The notes under the pieces are model-generated. The model saw only the letters and a list, made by a program, of their open reading frames with translations. It made no database searches and was not told the DNA's origin. From Thermodesulfatator atlanticus DSM 21156 (lineage in GTDB: Bacteria > Desulfobacterota > Thermodesulfobacteria > Thermodesulfobacteriales > Thermodesulfatatoraceae), in contig NZ_ATXH01000006.1 of assembly GCF_000421585.1 (NCBI RefSeq), positions 1 to 64,000 on the forward strand: DNA of 64,000 nt, given 5' to 3'. The position numbers and the translations under genes are program-made. Positions 51,091 through 60,617 of the stretch are shown piece by piece (positions within the stretch are counted from its first letter, which is position 1; every line of letters begins with the position of its first letter).

Positions 51091-52857
51091 TTAATAGTCG
51101 ATTTCTTCTACCGCAGAGCTAACGACTTTGGCAGTAATAAAAATTAGGAGTTCTTGTTCTTCTTGGGATTTTTGGCTATTCTTAAAAAGATTTCCAGCAC
51201 CAGGAATTTTAGAAAGCCCTGGAACCCGACCATAGCTTTCGTTCTTTTTGGTGACTTTCAGTCCACCGATAACAACTGTTCCTCCATTGGGGACCCTTAC
51301 AAAAGTTTTCGCACTTCTCGTAATGATTGAAGGCACGCCATTTACTTGTCTACTCCAATCTGGTTCGCTTTTATTTATATCTATTGATAATTTAATTTCG
51401 TTATTGGGTAGAATGTGGGGAATTACCTTAAGAGTTAAATCGGCATTCGCAAATTCTGTAGCTACTGTTCCCTCTGCTGTTATTTGAGGATATGGTATTT
51501 GATACCCTTGTCTTATTAAGGCTTCCTCATTGTCTTTAGTGATAATTTTTGGTGCAGATACTATTTTTCCCAGTCCTTGCGTTTCTAGAGCAGATAAGCG
51601 CATGTCTAATAATAATGCAGATGTGCTAGTAATATGACCTATTGCAAGTCCAAGTGTAGTGGTGGCCTCAGGAATTCCAAGATCTACAATAGGGCCAAAA
51701 GGCAAAGAACCTTTTGAAAAACTATCTCGAGGAGTTTCTGTATTTTGACCGGTTGAAGTATCATATACACCATCTACGGGATTTCCTCCTGAACCTACAG
51801 GAAAAGCTGAAGATGGTCCTATCCGAAAATTACCTGAATTATAATATCCTCCATACCACTGAATCCCTAAATTCCGTGCAAAATTACTGGAAATTTCAAC
51901 TATTCTTGCTTCTATTAGGACTTGTTTATTGGGAATATCTATCCTCTTTATTAAATTTTTTATAGCGTTAATAGCTATACTGGTGTCTTTAATAATGAGT
52001 AGATTTGCTCGATCGTCGCAACTTATAGTTCCTCTCTCTGTCATTAAACTTTTAATAGTTCCCGAATCAATAAGATCGCATGCTTTGACGTAGTTTAATG
52101 TTAAGTATTCTCTTTTTAGAGGGGTTATCTCTTTTTCTTGGATCATGGCTTCTTTTAGTTTTCTGATTTCTTCTGTCTGTTTTTGTAATTTTTGTAGGGG
52201 AGCTATATAAATGATACCATTTATTTCTGCTTTTCCTAAGCCAAATCGTGCCATTACGATATCCAGTACTTGATCCCAGGGAACGTCTTTTAGTTTTAAT
52301 GTTATCTTGCCTGAAATCTGGTCTCCTAATACGATATTAACATTTCCAATTTCACTGAGCATTCTAAAAACCGTTCTTATGTCTGCGTCCTGTAAGTCTA
52401 ATGATATTTTTTCTCCGGTATATTTTTTGTCTTGAAAAGGAGTTTTTATTTCTCCTATTTGAGGGGGTAAGTCATACGGGAAGGAATTTTCTTTTTCTTT
52501 TATTAATGTTATAATTATTTTGTTTTCTTTTTGCTTAATGTCTTTCAAGGTGTATTTAGTTTCAATGAATAGTTTTGTGTTATTATCTTCAAGTTCTATA
52601 TCGAATTTTTTGATTCCTTCAGGTAGTTTAGGATTAATGGTATTGATTTTAGTATCTTTAAAGCTTAGAACTAGCTTTTTCCCGGTTCTTTTAACTTCTG
52701 GTTTGAGAGATAATCCATCGAATAATATGAAGATACTTATTGTGTCTTCTTTTTCTTTAAAATTAATGTTCTTAATTTTATAATCGTATGCTTCTGCATG
52801 AGATGTATATAATCCGAAAAAGCATATTAAAATTAAGGTGTTTATTATTCTGTGCAT
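51091..52857 (-). CDS. pilQ: Type IV pilus secretin PilQ
   Basis: Forms the outer-membrane ring through which the pilus passes. The 588 residues have a signal peptide, one AMIN-like beta domain (about 25-125), the secretin N0/STN domain (ISLDLQDADIRTVFRMLSEIGNVNIVLGDQ), an N1 domain (NKQVLIEARIVEISSNFARNLGIQW) and the secretin core ending in VRVPNGGTVVIGGL and PGAGNLF. A single AMIN domain makes it shorter than many proteobacterial PilQ proteins. It is the last gene of pilMNOPQ and overlaps pilP by 13 bp. Confidence 0.93.
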   Translation of the reverse strand: MHRIINTLILICFFGLYTSHAEAYDYKIKNINFKEKEDTISIFILFDGLSLKPEVKRTGKKLVLSFKDTKINTINPKLPEGIKKFDIELEDNNTKLFIETKYTLKDIKQKENKIIITLIKEKENSFPYDLPPQIGEIKTPFQDKKYTGEKISLDLQDADIRTVFRMLSEIGNVNIVLGDQISGKITLKLKDVPWDQVLDIVMARFGLGKAEINGIIYIAPLQKLQKQTEEIRKLKEAMIQEKEITPLKREYLTLNYVKACDLIDSGTIKSLMTERGTISCDDRANLLIIKDTSIAINAIKNLIKRIDIPNKQVLIEARIVEISSNFARNLGIQWYGGYYNSGNFRIGPSSAFPVGSGGNPVDGVYDTSTGQNTETPRDSFSKGSLPFGPIVDLGIPEATTTLGLAIGHITSTSALLLDMRLSALETQGLGKIVSAPKIITKDNEEALIRQGYQIPYPQITAEGTVATEFANADLTLKVIPHILPNNEIKLSIDINKSEPDWSRQVNGVPSIITRSAKTFVRVPNGGTVVIGGLKVTKKNESYGRVPGLSKIPGAGNLFKNSQKSQEEQELLIFITAKVVSSAVEEIDY

Positions 52858-53351
52858 GTTTCGCCCTCCGTTGAGAGTGTCAATATTAAAGGCTTTTTTG
52901 ATTGTACAATTCTACCTCTATAATCAATAAATTTTTGTGTTATATAAACGGCACATGAAGTTATTTTTATTATTTCCCCGCCCTGTTTTCCTAGGTAGTC
53001 TCCCTTTTTTAAAAAGAAGCCTTTCCCGGAAGGATCTTCAATGATAGCTATGTATTCATTTTTTTTCTTAATAATGCCAACTAGTTTTAACTCGCTAATG
53101 TCATAATTATTAAGAAAAACGGTTATATTTTTTGCTATGGGAGCTGGTTTATATTCAATAATAAATGGTTTAAATGGATCAAAATTTAAGGGGCTAAATT
53201 TATAACTTTCTCTTAATTTTAGAGCCTTGTTCCAAGCTTCTTCAATATCAATTTTTTGCGAAATAGATTTAGAGTATCCCGACGCTTCTGTTATAATTAA
53301 ACAAAAAATTGCTAAAATTAGTTTTGTTAAAAATTTTTTCTTTTTAATCAT
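52845..53351 (-). CDS. pilP: Type IV pilus assembly protein PilP
   Basis: A periplasmic protein linking PilNO to PilQ. The 168-residue form has an N-terminal hydrophobic leader (LTKLILAIFCLIITEASG) and, as a PilP beta-domain, LKLVGIIKKKNEYIAIIEDPSGKGFFLKKGDYLG, a motif found across PilP proteins. No lipobox cysteine follows the leader, unlike typical PilP lipoproteins. It overlaps pilO by 4 bp (ATGA). Confidence 0.85.
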   Translation of the reverse strand: MIKKKKFLTKLILAIFCLIITEASGYSKSISQKIDIEEAWNKALKLRESYKFSPLNFDPFKPFIIEYKPAPIAKNITVFLNNYDISELKLVGIIKKKNEYIAIIEDPSGKGFFLKKGDYLGKQGGEIIKITSCAVYITQKFIDYRGRIVQSKKPLILTLSTEGETCTE

Positions 53352-53977
53352 CTTTTTCTCTTTTTATTTTTGGGATTCTTTTTTTCTTTGATTTCTTCTG
53401 GAGTTAAGGTTCTGTAAGTAATTAAAGTGCAATCTGCTAATAAAGTTTTGTCTTTTTTAGATAGTATTATTTTTTTAGGGGTTAAAATTTTTTCTTTGGA
53501 TCTAATGTTATCAATAAAAAGCATGATGTTATTAAATGAACCTTCTGCTTTTAAGATTATAGGAATTTTTTTATATAAATTTTCTGTATCTTGTTCTTGT
53601 TGAGTTTTGAATTCAATAATTGATAAATTGAATCTTTTACTTTCGTCTGAAATGCTTTGTAGTAAGCTAGCTATTTCCATTTTTGATGGTAATATTTTTT
53701 CTGCTTCTTTGGAAATTTTCTTTAATTCTTTTAGTTCTTTTTCTATCTTTCTTAGTTGTGCTTCTGCTATTTGAGCTTGATTTATTTGTTGTTCTATTTT
53801 TTGTTTTTCTTTTATTAGTTTGTCAATGTTTTCTTTAGCGGGTAATGCTATTAGTTTGATGTATAAAAGTAGCGGGCCGACAATTGCTAATATTTTTATG
53901 ATTGTTTTATCTCTTTTGCTTAACCCGTTCCACTGGTTTTTTATTTTTTCGATCTCTTGCTGGATTTTAATTTTCAT
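53348..53977 (-). CDS. pilO: Type IV pilus assembly protein PilO
   Basis: An inner-membrane protein of the pilus alignment complex. It has an N-terminal membrane helix (KTIIKILAIVGPLLLYIKLIALP), a coiled coil (EKQKIEQQINQAQIAEAQLRKIEKEL), then a ferredoxin-like domain (AEGSFNNIMLFIDNIRSKEKIL). It ends in a basic tail (KNPKNKKRKR). It overlaps pilN by 11 bp. Confidence 0.86.
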   Translation of the reverse strand: MKIKIQQEIEKIKNQWNGLSKRDKTIIKILAIVGPLLLYIKLIALPAKENIDKLIKEKQKIEQQINQAQIAEAQLRKIEKELKELKKISKEAEKILPSKMEIASLLQSISDESKRFNLSIIEFKTQQEQDTENLYKKIPIILKAEGSFNNIMLFIDNIRSKEKILTPKKIILSKKDKTLLADCTLITYRTLTPEEIKEKKNPKNKKRKR

Positions 53978-54506
53978 TTTTTGTCCCTATTTTAAGGGTG
54001 AAGTTTATTAATTTTTCTCCATTTATTTCTTTTTGTTTTGTGTTTGTTAGCTCCACTTTTTTGATTTCGTCTTGTTTTTCTAGTTTCCTGATATAGGTAG
54101 CTATGCTTTTAAGATCTGCTGCAAAAGCGTTTATGGAAATACTTGCTTGGTCTGCCTGTATTTTACTTAAAAATATTTGTTGATATGGAATGTTTTTTGT
54201 AGTTATTTCTATGTTTTTTATTAAAATGGGGTTTTCTTTTAGCAGATTTGCTATGGTAGTTATTTTTTGTGATATCTCTGCTTGCTCCTGTTTTGCTTTT
54301 TTTAGCTTGTTAAGAGCATATTTTTTGCTGTTTAATTTGATTTCTAATCTGTTGATTTCGTCTTTTATTTGTGTCTCTTGTTGCCATAGCCATATGTAGC
54401 TGGCTGCCATGATGCAATATACTAATATGGCTATTAGTATAAAGATTCTTTTTGTGTCTCCTTTTTCTTTTTGTCTATCTCTGGGGAGTAGGTTAATTTT
54501 TATCAT
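53967..54506 (-). CDS. pilN: Type IV pilus assembly protein PilN
   Basis: A bitopic inner-membrane protein whose short cytoplasmic N terminus binds PilM. That motif, IKINLLPRD (residues 2-10), is exactly the PilN signature. One helix follows (FILIAILVYCIMAASYIWLW), then coiled coil and a ferredoxin-like end. The start overlaps pilM (ATGA). Confidence 0.92.
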   Translation of the reverse strand: MIKINLLPRDRQKEKGDTKRIFILIAILVYCIMAASYIWLWQQETQIKDEINRLEIKLNSKKYALNKLKKAKQEQAEISQKITTIANLLKENPILIKNIEITTKNIPYQQIFLSKIQADQASISINAFAADLKSIATYIRKLEKQDEIKKVELTNTKQKEINGEKLINFTLKIGTKNEN

Positions 54507-55462
54507 TGTACTATCTCTCTTAATGCGAGTCCCACTGATGTTAAGCCTATATGATTAATGTATGTTTTCGTATTTTGTTCTATTTTTTCAATTTTTATTT
54601 TAGGTTCAATTGAAAAATATGAGATCTCTTTTTTTAGTGTTTGTTTGATTTTTTTGACAAGGTTTTTGTTAATGCTCCCCCCGCCAGTGATATATATCCT
54701 TTTCGGCTCTAGATTAGATGTTTCTATAAAATAATTATAGGCTTCTTCTATTCCTTTGATCAGCCTTTCTTCATTGTATAGTTTTTTGTCTTCGTCTTCG
54801 TTATCTAATTGTTTTGTGCCAATGCTTAAATCTCTTGTGGTGATGAGTTCGTTGTTGTTAACAATTATCATGCTTGTTTTTGAAGCCCCTAGATCAATTA
54901 CTAAATTGCAATCTTCTGGTTGGTATAGATATGTGTAGATATTTGTAATAGCTAAAGCGTCAATGTCTATGATGATTAGCTCTATTTTAGCTAACTTAAT
55001 AAAATCGATTATCGTGTCTATAAGGTCTTTTTTCGCAGCAACTAATATGTAGTCAACTTTTTCTTCGTCTGATGACAAAATCTGGTAATCTAGGTAAACT
55101 TCGTCTAGGTCAAAAGGAATGTGGGCTTCGGCTTCTTCCAGTATAGCTTCTTCTAAATCTTGATCAGGCGATATATCTAGACTTATTCTCTTCAGAATTG
55201 ACGTATAACTTGAAACAGAGACTATGGCTCTTTTGTGTTTAATTTTGAGATTATCTAGCAGTTTTTTGAGTTTTTCGGCAACTTCTTCCATTGAGCTGGT
55301 ATCTGCGGCAAATAGTCCTCCCTCTGGTAATTTCACCTGGCCGAAAGAACGTAAAACCGGAGGGTATCCTTCCACTTCAGCTACTTTTATAGCCGAACTC
55401 CCTAGGTCTATTCCTAGGTATCCCTTTTTTCCAAAGGCTAAATTTCCGAGTTTTAGAGCCAT
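54503..55462 (-). CDS. pilM: Type IV pilus assembly protein PilM
   Basis: An actin-like cytoplasmic ATPase that docks PilN. The 319 residues contain the two phosphate loops YLGIDLGSSAIKVAEV (near 14-29) and LVIDLGASKTSMIIV, plus ITGGGSINKN. LEEAILEEAEAHIPFDLDEVYLDYQIL is a PilM hallmark. First gene of the pilMNOPQ operon; no promoter with a clear -10 box was recognised, and TTGACA at 55485-55490 (minus) is too near the ATG. Confidence 0.94.
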   Translation of the reverse strand: MALKLGNLAFGKKGYLGIDLGSSAIKVAEVEGYPPVLRSFGQVKLPEGGLFAADTSSMEEVAEKLKKLLDNLKIKHKRAIVSVSSYTSILKRISLDISPDQDLEEAILEEAEAHIPFDLDEVYLDYQILSSDEEKVDYILVAAKKDLIDTIIDFIKLAKIELIIIDIDALAITNIYTYLYQPEDCNLVIDLGASKTSMIIVNNNELITTRDLSIGTKQLDNEDEDKKLYNEERLIKGIEEAYNYFIETSNLEPKRIYITGGGSINKNLVKKIKQTLKKEISYFSIEPKIKIEKIEQNTKTYINHIGLTSVGLALREIVQ

Positions 55463-55541
55463 CTTTGTTCTCGCCTGTTTGTCTTGTCAAACTATTTCAG
55501 AGTTATTACTGTTAATCAGAATTTTCATTGTGGCTTTTATG

Positions 55542-55571
55542 TTTATCGGCAAAAACTTTTAAGACTATAAT
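55542..55571 (+). promoter_or_regulatory. Promoter of lepA
   Basis: A perfect TATAAT (55566-55571) with a weak TTTATC (55542-55547) at 18 bp. Predicted leader about 30 nt; the lepA ribosome site is poor. Confidence 0.4.
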
Positions 55572-55609
55572 TTTTAATTTAGAAAAATTTTTAACATCCA
55601 ATACCAGAG

Positions 55610-57412
55610 ATGAAGTTGTTTCCGCAAGAAAAAATAAGAAATTTTAGTATCATAGCCCATGTGGACCACGGAAAGTCCACTCTTGCAGATCGTCTGCTCG
55701 AAAAGACCGGCATGGTGTCCGAACGTGAAATGCGTGAACAATTTTTGGATCGGCTTGACCTTGAACGCGAACGAGGCATTACCATCAAGGCTCAGGCGGT
55801 AAGACTGTGGTACAAAGCCAAAGACGGCGAGCTTTATCAGCTTAATCTTATAGATACTCCCGGACACGTAGATTTCTCCTATGAAGTTTCTCGAAGTTTA
55901 GCTGCCTGTGAAGGGGCTTTGTTGGTTGTTGATGCCTCTCAGGGAGTAGAAGCCCAGACCCTTGCTAATGTTTATCTTGCCCTTGAAAACAATCTTGAGA
56001 TTATTCCCGTACTCAACAAAATAGACCTACCACAAGCAGATCCAGAAAGGGTAAAAAAAGAAATCGAAGAAATAATAGGCCTTGATGCTTCTGATGCTAT
56101 TCTGGCAAGTGCCAAAAAAGGAATAGGCACCGAAGAAATTTTAGAAGCCATAGTTAATCGTATTCCACCACCACAGGGAAAAAGAGACAACCCTCTTAAG
56201 GCCCTTATCTTTGATTCCTGGTACGACCCTTATTTAGGGGTAGTGGTTTTGATTCGTATGGTAGATGGCACATTATATCCTGGCCAGCGTATCAAGCTCA
56301 TGTCCACCGGCAAAGAATTCGAAGTTACTAAAGTCGGCGTTTTTGCTCCTAATCCTACTAGTGTGGACATGTTAGTTGCAGGGGAGGTTGGCTTTTTTGC
56401 CGCAGGCATTAAAGAAGTCCGTGATACCAAAATAGGCGATACGGTAACAGAGGCAGCTAATCCCGCGCGTGAGCCACTTCCTGGTTTTCGTGAGGTAAAG
56501 CCGATGGTATTTTGTGGTCTTTTCCCGGTGGAAAGCGAACAATATGATGAACTTCGCGAAGCTGTAGAAAAGCTGTGGTTAAATGATCCTGCCTTTTCCT
56601 ATGAGCCAGAAAATTCAGCAGCCCTGGGCTTTGGTTTCCGTTGTGGGTTTCAGGGGCTTCTTCACATGGAGATTATTCAAGAACGCCTTGAAAGAGAATT
56701 TAACCTTAAACTCATCAGTACTGCCCCCTCGGTGCGTTATAGGGTAGAGCTTGTTGACGGAAAAACAGTAGAAGTAGAAAACCCTGCTCATTGGCCGGCG
56801 CGCGAGAAAATTGTAAGGGTTTTAGAGCCCTATATTCGCGCAGAAATCTTTACCCCCAAAGAGTATGTAGGCGCTATTATGCGCCTTTGTGAAGAAAAAA
56901 GAGGCCAACAAAAAGACCTGCGCTATTTAACCCCTCAGAGGGTTCAATTAATATACGATTTGCCTTTTAGTGAAGTGGTGCTTGATTTTTTTGACAAGCT
57001 TAAGTCATATTCTCGTGGTTACGCCTCGATGGATTACAGCTTTTTAGATTATAGGCCCTCTGACCTTGTTAAACTAGACATTTATATCAACAAACAGCCC
57101 GTAGATGCCCTTTCTCTTATTGTTCATAAAGACAAGGCCTATTATCGGGGGCGAGAGCTTGTTTCCAAATTAAGAGAAGTTATTCCGCGCCAGCTTTTTG
57201 AAGTAGTTATCCAGGCTGCTATTGGCTCAAAAATCATTGCCCGTGAACGTATCCCCCCTATGCGCAAAGATGTCCTGGCTAAGTGCTATGGTGGTGACGT
57301 AACCAGAAAAAGAAAACTCCTTGAAAAGCAAAAAGAAGGTAAAAAACGGATGAAAAACCTTGGCCAGGTAGAAATCCCCCAGGAAGCTTTTTTGGCCATT
57401 TTACGTATTTAA
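55610..57412 (+). CDS. lepA: Elongation factor 4
   Basis: A ribosomal back-translocase GTPase at the membrane edge. The 600 residues show the G domain (AHVDHGKST 16-24, [25 protein letters not shown], and SAKKG) and the LepA-specific C-terminal domain ([59 protein letters not shown]). Start ATG 55610, no good ribosome site. It is followed at 73 bp by lepB, the usual lepA-lepB pair. Confidence 0.97.
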   Translation: MKLFPQEKIRNFSIIAHVDHGKSTLADRLLEKTGMVSEREMREQFLDRLDLERERGITIKAQAVRLWYKAKDGELYQLNLIDTPGHVDFSYEVSRSLAACEGALLVVDASQGVEAQTLANVYLALENNLEIIPVLNKIDLPQADPERVKKEIEEIIGLDASDAILASAKKGIGTEEILEAIVNRIPPPQGKRDNPLKALIFDSWYDPYLGVVVLIRMVDGTLYPGQRIKLMSTGKEFEVTKVGVFAPNPTSVDMLVAGEVGFFAAGIKEVRDTKIGDTVTEAANPAREPLPGFREVKPMVFCGLFPVESEQYDELREAVEKLWLNDPAFSYEPENSAALGFGFRCGFQGLLHMEIIQERLEREFNLKLISTAPSVRYRVELVDGKTVEVENPAHWPAREKIVRVLEPYIRAEIFTPKEYVGAIMRLCEEKRGQQKDLRYLTPQRVQLIYDLPFSEVVLDFFDKLKSYSRGYASMDYSFLDYRPSDLVKLDIYINKQPVDALSLIVHKDKAYYRGRELVSKLREVIPRQLFEVVIQAAIGSKIIARERIPPMRKDVLAKCYGGDVTRKRKLLEKQKEGKKRMKNLGQVEIPQEAFLAILRI

Positions 57413-57485
57413 ATTTTGCTAGCCCCTTGCCTTTTTTCTAAATCGTAATAAAAGCTCTAGCATATTTGCTTAATAAGGAGTTCTT

Positions 57486-58124
57486 GTGTCGCAAAAAGAA
57501 ACTCTTTCTTATAAAGACACACTTACGTACAAGATCTGGGATTGGGTCAAGACTATTGTTCTTGCCCTTTTGCTGGCGCTTTTTATTCGTACTTTTTTCG
57601 TACAGGCCTTTAAAATTCCTTCTGGCTCCATGATCCCAACCCTGCTCATAGGAGATCACATCCTGGTTAACAAGTTTATTTACGGAGTCAGAAATCCTAT
57701 AACCAGGGAAGTCTGGATAAAAGGCCGTACGCCCCAAAGAAGAGATATAATTGTCTTTATTTTCCCCAAAGACAGAAAGCTCGACTTTATCAAAAGGGTG
57801 ATAGGGTTGCCGGGGGAAATAGTAGAAATAAGAAATAAAATCGTTTATATAAACGGTGTTCCCTTAAAAGAGCCATACGTTCAGCATACAGACCCTCACA
57901 TATTGCCTCGAGATGTCAGCCCTCGTGACAATTTTGGCCCGGTGAAAGTTCCTCCAGGCCATCTTTTCGTAATGGGGGATAACCGCGATGCTAGCTATGA
58001 TAGCCGTTTCTGGGGGTTTGTACCTATTCGTGATGTAAAAGGAAAGGCTTTTATTATCTATTTTTCGTGGGATAAAGAACACTTCCGCATACGTTGGAAC
58101 CGCATAGGCAAACTCATCCATTAA
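57486..58124 (+). CDS. lepB: Signal peptidase I
   Basis: Cleaves signal peptides of exported proteins; anchored in the inner membrane by one helix (TIVLALLLALFIRTFF). The catalytic Ser48 lies in PSGSMIPTL and Lys103 in DFIKRVIGLPGE; the GDNRDASYDSRFWG box is intact. The start is GTG 57486 with AAGGAG 8 nt before. Length 212 fits the Gram-negative short type. It probably processes the signal-peptide proteins of this window, such as LolA and the DUF3373 protein. Confidence 0.96.
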   Translation: MSQKETLSYKDTLTYKIWDWVKTIVLALLLALFIRTFFVQAFKIPSGSMIPTLLIGDHILVNKFIYGVRNPITREVWIKGRTPQRRDIIVFIFPKDRKLDFIKRVIGLPGEIVEIRNKIVYINGVPLKEPYVQHTDPHILPRDVSPRDNFGPVKVPPGHLFVMGDNRDASYDSRFWGFVPIRDVKGKAFIIYFSWDKEHFRIRWNRIGKLIH

Positions 58125-58199
58125 ATCAGAGTCTTGCGCTTTGAAAGAAATTTCTTTTTGGCCGAATAAGTTTATAAAGAAATCCTTTAGGGGAGAGAA

Positions 58200-58859
58200 A
58201 TGTCTTTTCAGATTGGCTCTGAGGACTGGTGGCGTCTGCGCCGTTTAAAACTTTCAGGAGTTCCTGAAGCTATAACTAACCCTGGAAATCTCAAAATTAT
58301 CGAAACCACAGACAAGATAGAAAAAAAATCCTTTTTTGAATTTGTAAAAAAAAGATACGTTAAATTAGGAATAGTGCCTCCAGATTGGGCTCCGCCTCCT
58401 CTGCCTGGGCGTTTTTTTGCAGCCTATCTTAAGGATTTAGCCGGTCCTGCCTGTGTGGCTTTGTTGGTTGATAAAAGGCTCCCCTGTGAAGGACCATATA
58501 AAAAAGAACTAAAAAAAATAAAAGGTTGGCGCAATAAAATAGCAGAAATTACCCTGGTTGCTACACAACCTTCACTTAAGGCTAGAAACGCAATCTTTTA
58601 TGTTTTTCGTCGCATTTACTATTTTTCGCTTAAAAATGGCATTACTGACTTGGTGGTTTGTATTAATCCCAAATATGCCGACTTTTATGAAAAAATATTG
58701 CTTTTTGAAAGAAAAGGCCCACGGATGCCCCATCCATTTTTACCAAATCTAGGAGTAGTGTTGGAGCATTTGAATCTGAAAAAGGCAGAAAAAAAATATT
58801 ATGAAGTTTATAAAAATTTTCCTGAGCCTTTTAATCTTTATCAGTTTTTTGCAGCTTAG
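58200..58859 (+). CDS. GNAT-fold N-acyltransferase-like protein (FeeM type)
   Basis: A 219-residue soluble protein whose C-terminal half resembles FeeM-type N-acyl amino acid synthases: RRIYYFSLKNGITDLVVCINPKYADFYEKILLFERKG, then the PFLPNLGVVLEHLNL segment. FeeM enzymes use acyl-ACP to make N-acyl amino acids. The N-terminal part has an aromatic stretch (WWRLRRLKLSG) and a proline loop (PPDWAPPPLPGRFFAAYL). The call is by family pattern only; the catalytic residues are not certain. AGGGGAG precedes the ATG. Confidence 0.55.
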   Translation: MSFQIGSEDWWRLRRLKLSGVPEAITNPGNLKIIETTDKIEKKSFFEFVKKRYVKLGIVPPDWAPPPLPGRFFAAYLKDLAGPACVALLVDKRLPCEGPYKKELKKIKGWRNKIAEITLVATQPSLKARNAIFYVFRRIYYFSLKNGITDLVVCINPKYADFYEKILLFERKGPRMPHPFLPNLGVVLEHLNLKKAEKKYYEVYKNFPEPFNLYQFFAA

Positions 58860-59776
58860 TGTTGGCGTCTATCAATAAAATAGCTATTTCCTTCTATGGC
58901 CTTAGCCATCTTTTTAACCTGAGAGGCTGCTGCAGAAACTTCCCCATAATGTTTGAATTTGCCTTTTTTTAAAGGGACTACGGCAATAGAAATGCTCGGG
59001 AAAGGGATCTTTCTTTCGATTCCTTGGCGGTCCTTGGCCACAAAGTAGCCTTTTTTAAGATCTTCTGGATCCAGAAAAGATGGCAAAATAGATTCGTATT
59101 CTTTGATTATCTCTTTGCAAGTTTCTTCTATTTGTTCGTTAGGGCAAATAAAAACAAAATCATCTCCTCCAATATGGCCAACAAATCCCTTTTCGCGACA
59201 TTTATCGGAAATAACATTAAGAAGCACTCGTCCTACCATTCTCAATATTTCATCACCGCGTGCAAATCCATAACGATCATTAAATGGCTTGAACTGGTCT
59301 ATATCAACGTAAGCTACGGCGACATCTTCTTTGGTGTTCAATTTTTCCTGAATGGTCTTCAAAATTGAAGTATTTCCTGGAAGGCCGGTAAGAGGATTGT
59401 TGTCTGCAAGGCGCTTAACCCTAGCTAAAGCCAAGTTTATACGTGACAAATATTCGTCTAAAGAACTATCTGAAAAGACGAAGTCATCAACAGGACAATC
59501 TTCCCAACTTTTAGGCAAGTTTATTCGTTCGACAATTAAAACCACAGGCATGCAAGTCAAGCGCAGGTCGTTTTTCAAAGCAAGTATCAGGCCTTTGATA
59601 AGGTCTTTTGCCAGACTTTCCTGCACCAAAAGGATATCGGGAGGCGCTGCAAAGATTTTTTCTACGGCAACCATTGGGTCATAAAAATAGGTAATCTCAT
59701 AAAATTTTTTTAGAGAAGACGTTTTTTCTTTAATCTCTTCCTCTGCTAGGAGGACTAATTTACTTTTTAAGTTCAT
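58856..59776 (-). CDS. GGDEF-domain protein (diguanylate cyclase-like) with receiver-like N terminus
   Basis: A 306-residue protein. Residues 1-115 look like a degenerate receiver (LVLLAEEE, DILLVQESLA); no phospho-Asp is in the usual place. The GGDEF domain runs from DNNPLTGLPGN near residue 128 to residue 300, with the signature GGDDF (HIGGDDFVF), where Asp replaces the fourth-position Glu. YVDIDQFKPFNDRYGFARGDEIL is normal. Cyclase activity is uncertain because of the Asp. It ends with a 4-bp overlap with the convergent gene. Confidence 0.85.
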   Translation of the reverse strand: MNLKSKLVLLAEEEIKEKTSSLKKFYEITYFYDPMVAVEKIFAAPPDILLVQESLAKDLIKGLILALKNDLRLTCMPVVLIVERINLPKSWEDCPVDDFVFSDSSLDEYLSRINLALARVKRLADNNPLTGLPGNTSILKTIQEKLNTKEDVAVAYVDIDQFKPFNDRYGFARGDEILRMVGRVLLNVISDKCREKGFVGHIGGDDFVFICPNEQIEETCKEIIKEYESILPSFLDPEDLKKGYFVAKDRQGIERKIPFPSISIAVVPLKKGKFKHYGEVSAAASQVKKMAKAIEGNSYFIDRRQH

Positions 59777-60617
59777 TTTGCATTTCCAGGGTGAAAAAGC
59801 GTAATTCTAGAAGTCGTTCATCAAAAATAGGGATTATTTCTTGTAGGTCTTTCTCTTTTAAACGCAAAAGCTTCCAGGCTTTATCATTTAGAGCAGGTAC
59901 CCAAGGATCTCCGCCAGAGCCGTATCCCATGGCCCTAGTCATAATATCGGCAAAATGCACTATTGCTGCTTCTTTTTTGAACTTGCGCGCCTTTTCAACC
60001 TCGTGATGATAGGCAATCGGTTCTACTAGGCGTTCAGGTAAATTCCATTGATTAGCAAGAATGCGCCCAATCTCTCCGTGGTCAAGGCCAAGGATTTCTT
60101 GTTCGGCCGCCCGAAAATATGTTTTTTCTTCTTTTACCTTTGTGGCTACTTCTTTATATAATTTGGGAAATTCTGTCCTTAGCACCACTTTGCCCAGATC
60201 GTGGAGCAAACCCGCAGTAGTAACCTCTTCTGGATTAGGAAGTTCCAATTTATCGGCTAAAAGACCCGCAGCAGCAGCGGTTCCCAAAGAGTGTTCCCAG
60301 AGGCTTAGGTCGGTTGCTTGCATGCTCTCAAAAATAGACGCCGTAAGCACTAAGGTCCGAATCACGTTAAAACCAAGAAGAACGATGGCATTAGAAACCG
60401 TAGAGATACGACGCGGGAAGCCATAAAAGGCTGAGTTTACCATTTTTAAAACTTTTCCCGTAAGCACTTGGTCTTTTTCAATTAGAGCCGCCACCTGGTG
60501 TGCCGTGGCCCTTTCGTCTCCGATAAGCTGGGTCAATTTACCTACGATAGCAGGAAGAGTTGGCAAGGATTGTAGATTGCGCAGCCTTTTTTTAATTTCC
60601 CTTTTAGTCTCGTTCAT
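59760..60617 (-). CDS. HDOD domain protein
   Basis: A 285-residue single HDOD domain protein. The motif LQSLPTLPAIVGKLTQLIGDERATAHQVAALIEKDQVLTGKVLKMVNSAFYG begins the domain, followed by the HD-like GLLHDLGKVVLRTEFP and HGEIGRILANQWNLP and YHHEV. HDOD proteins are regulatory, mostly inactive HD relatives linked to c-di-GMP and motility. The start ATG 60617 overlaps the upstream stop (TGATG) and its end overlaps the GGDEF gene by 17 bp, so the three genes are translationally coupled. Confidence 0.92.
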   Translation of the reverse strand: MNETKREIKKRLRNLQSLPTLPAIVGKLTQLIGDERATAHQVAALIEKDQVLTGKVLKMVNSAFYGFPRRISTVSNAIVLLGFNVIRTLVLTASIFESMQATDLSLWEHSLGTAAAAGLLADKLELPNPEEVTTAGLLHDLGKVVLRTEFPKLYKEVATKVKEEKTYFRAAEQEILGLDHGEIGRILANQWNLPERLVEPIAYHHEVEKARKFKKEAAIVHFADIMTRAMGYGSGGDPWVPALNDKAWKLLRLKEKDLQEIIPIFDERLLELRFFTLEMQNELKK

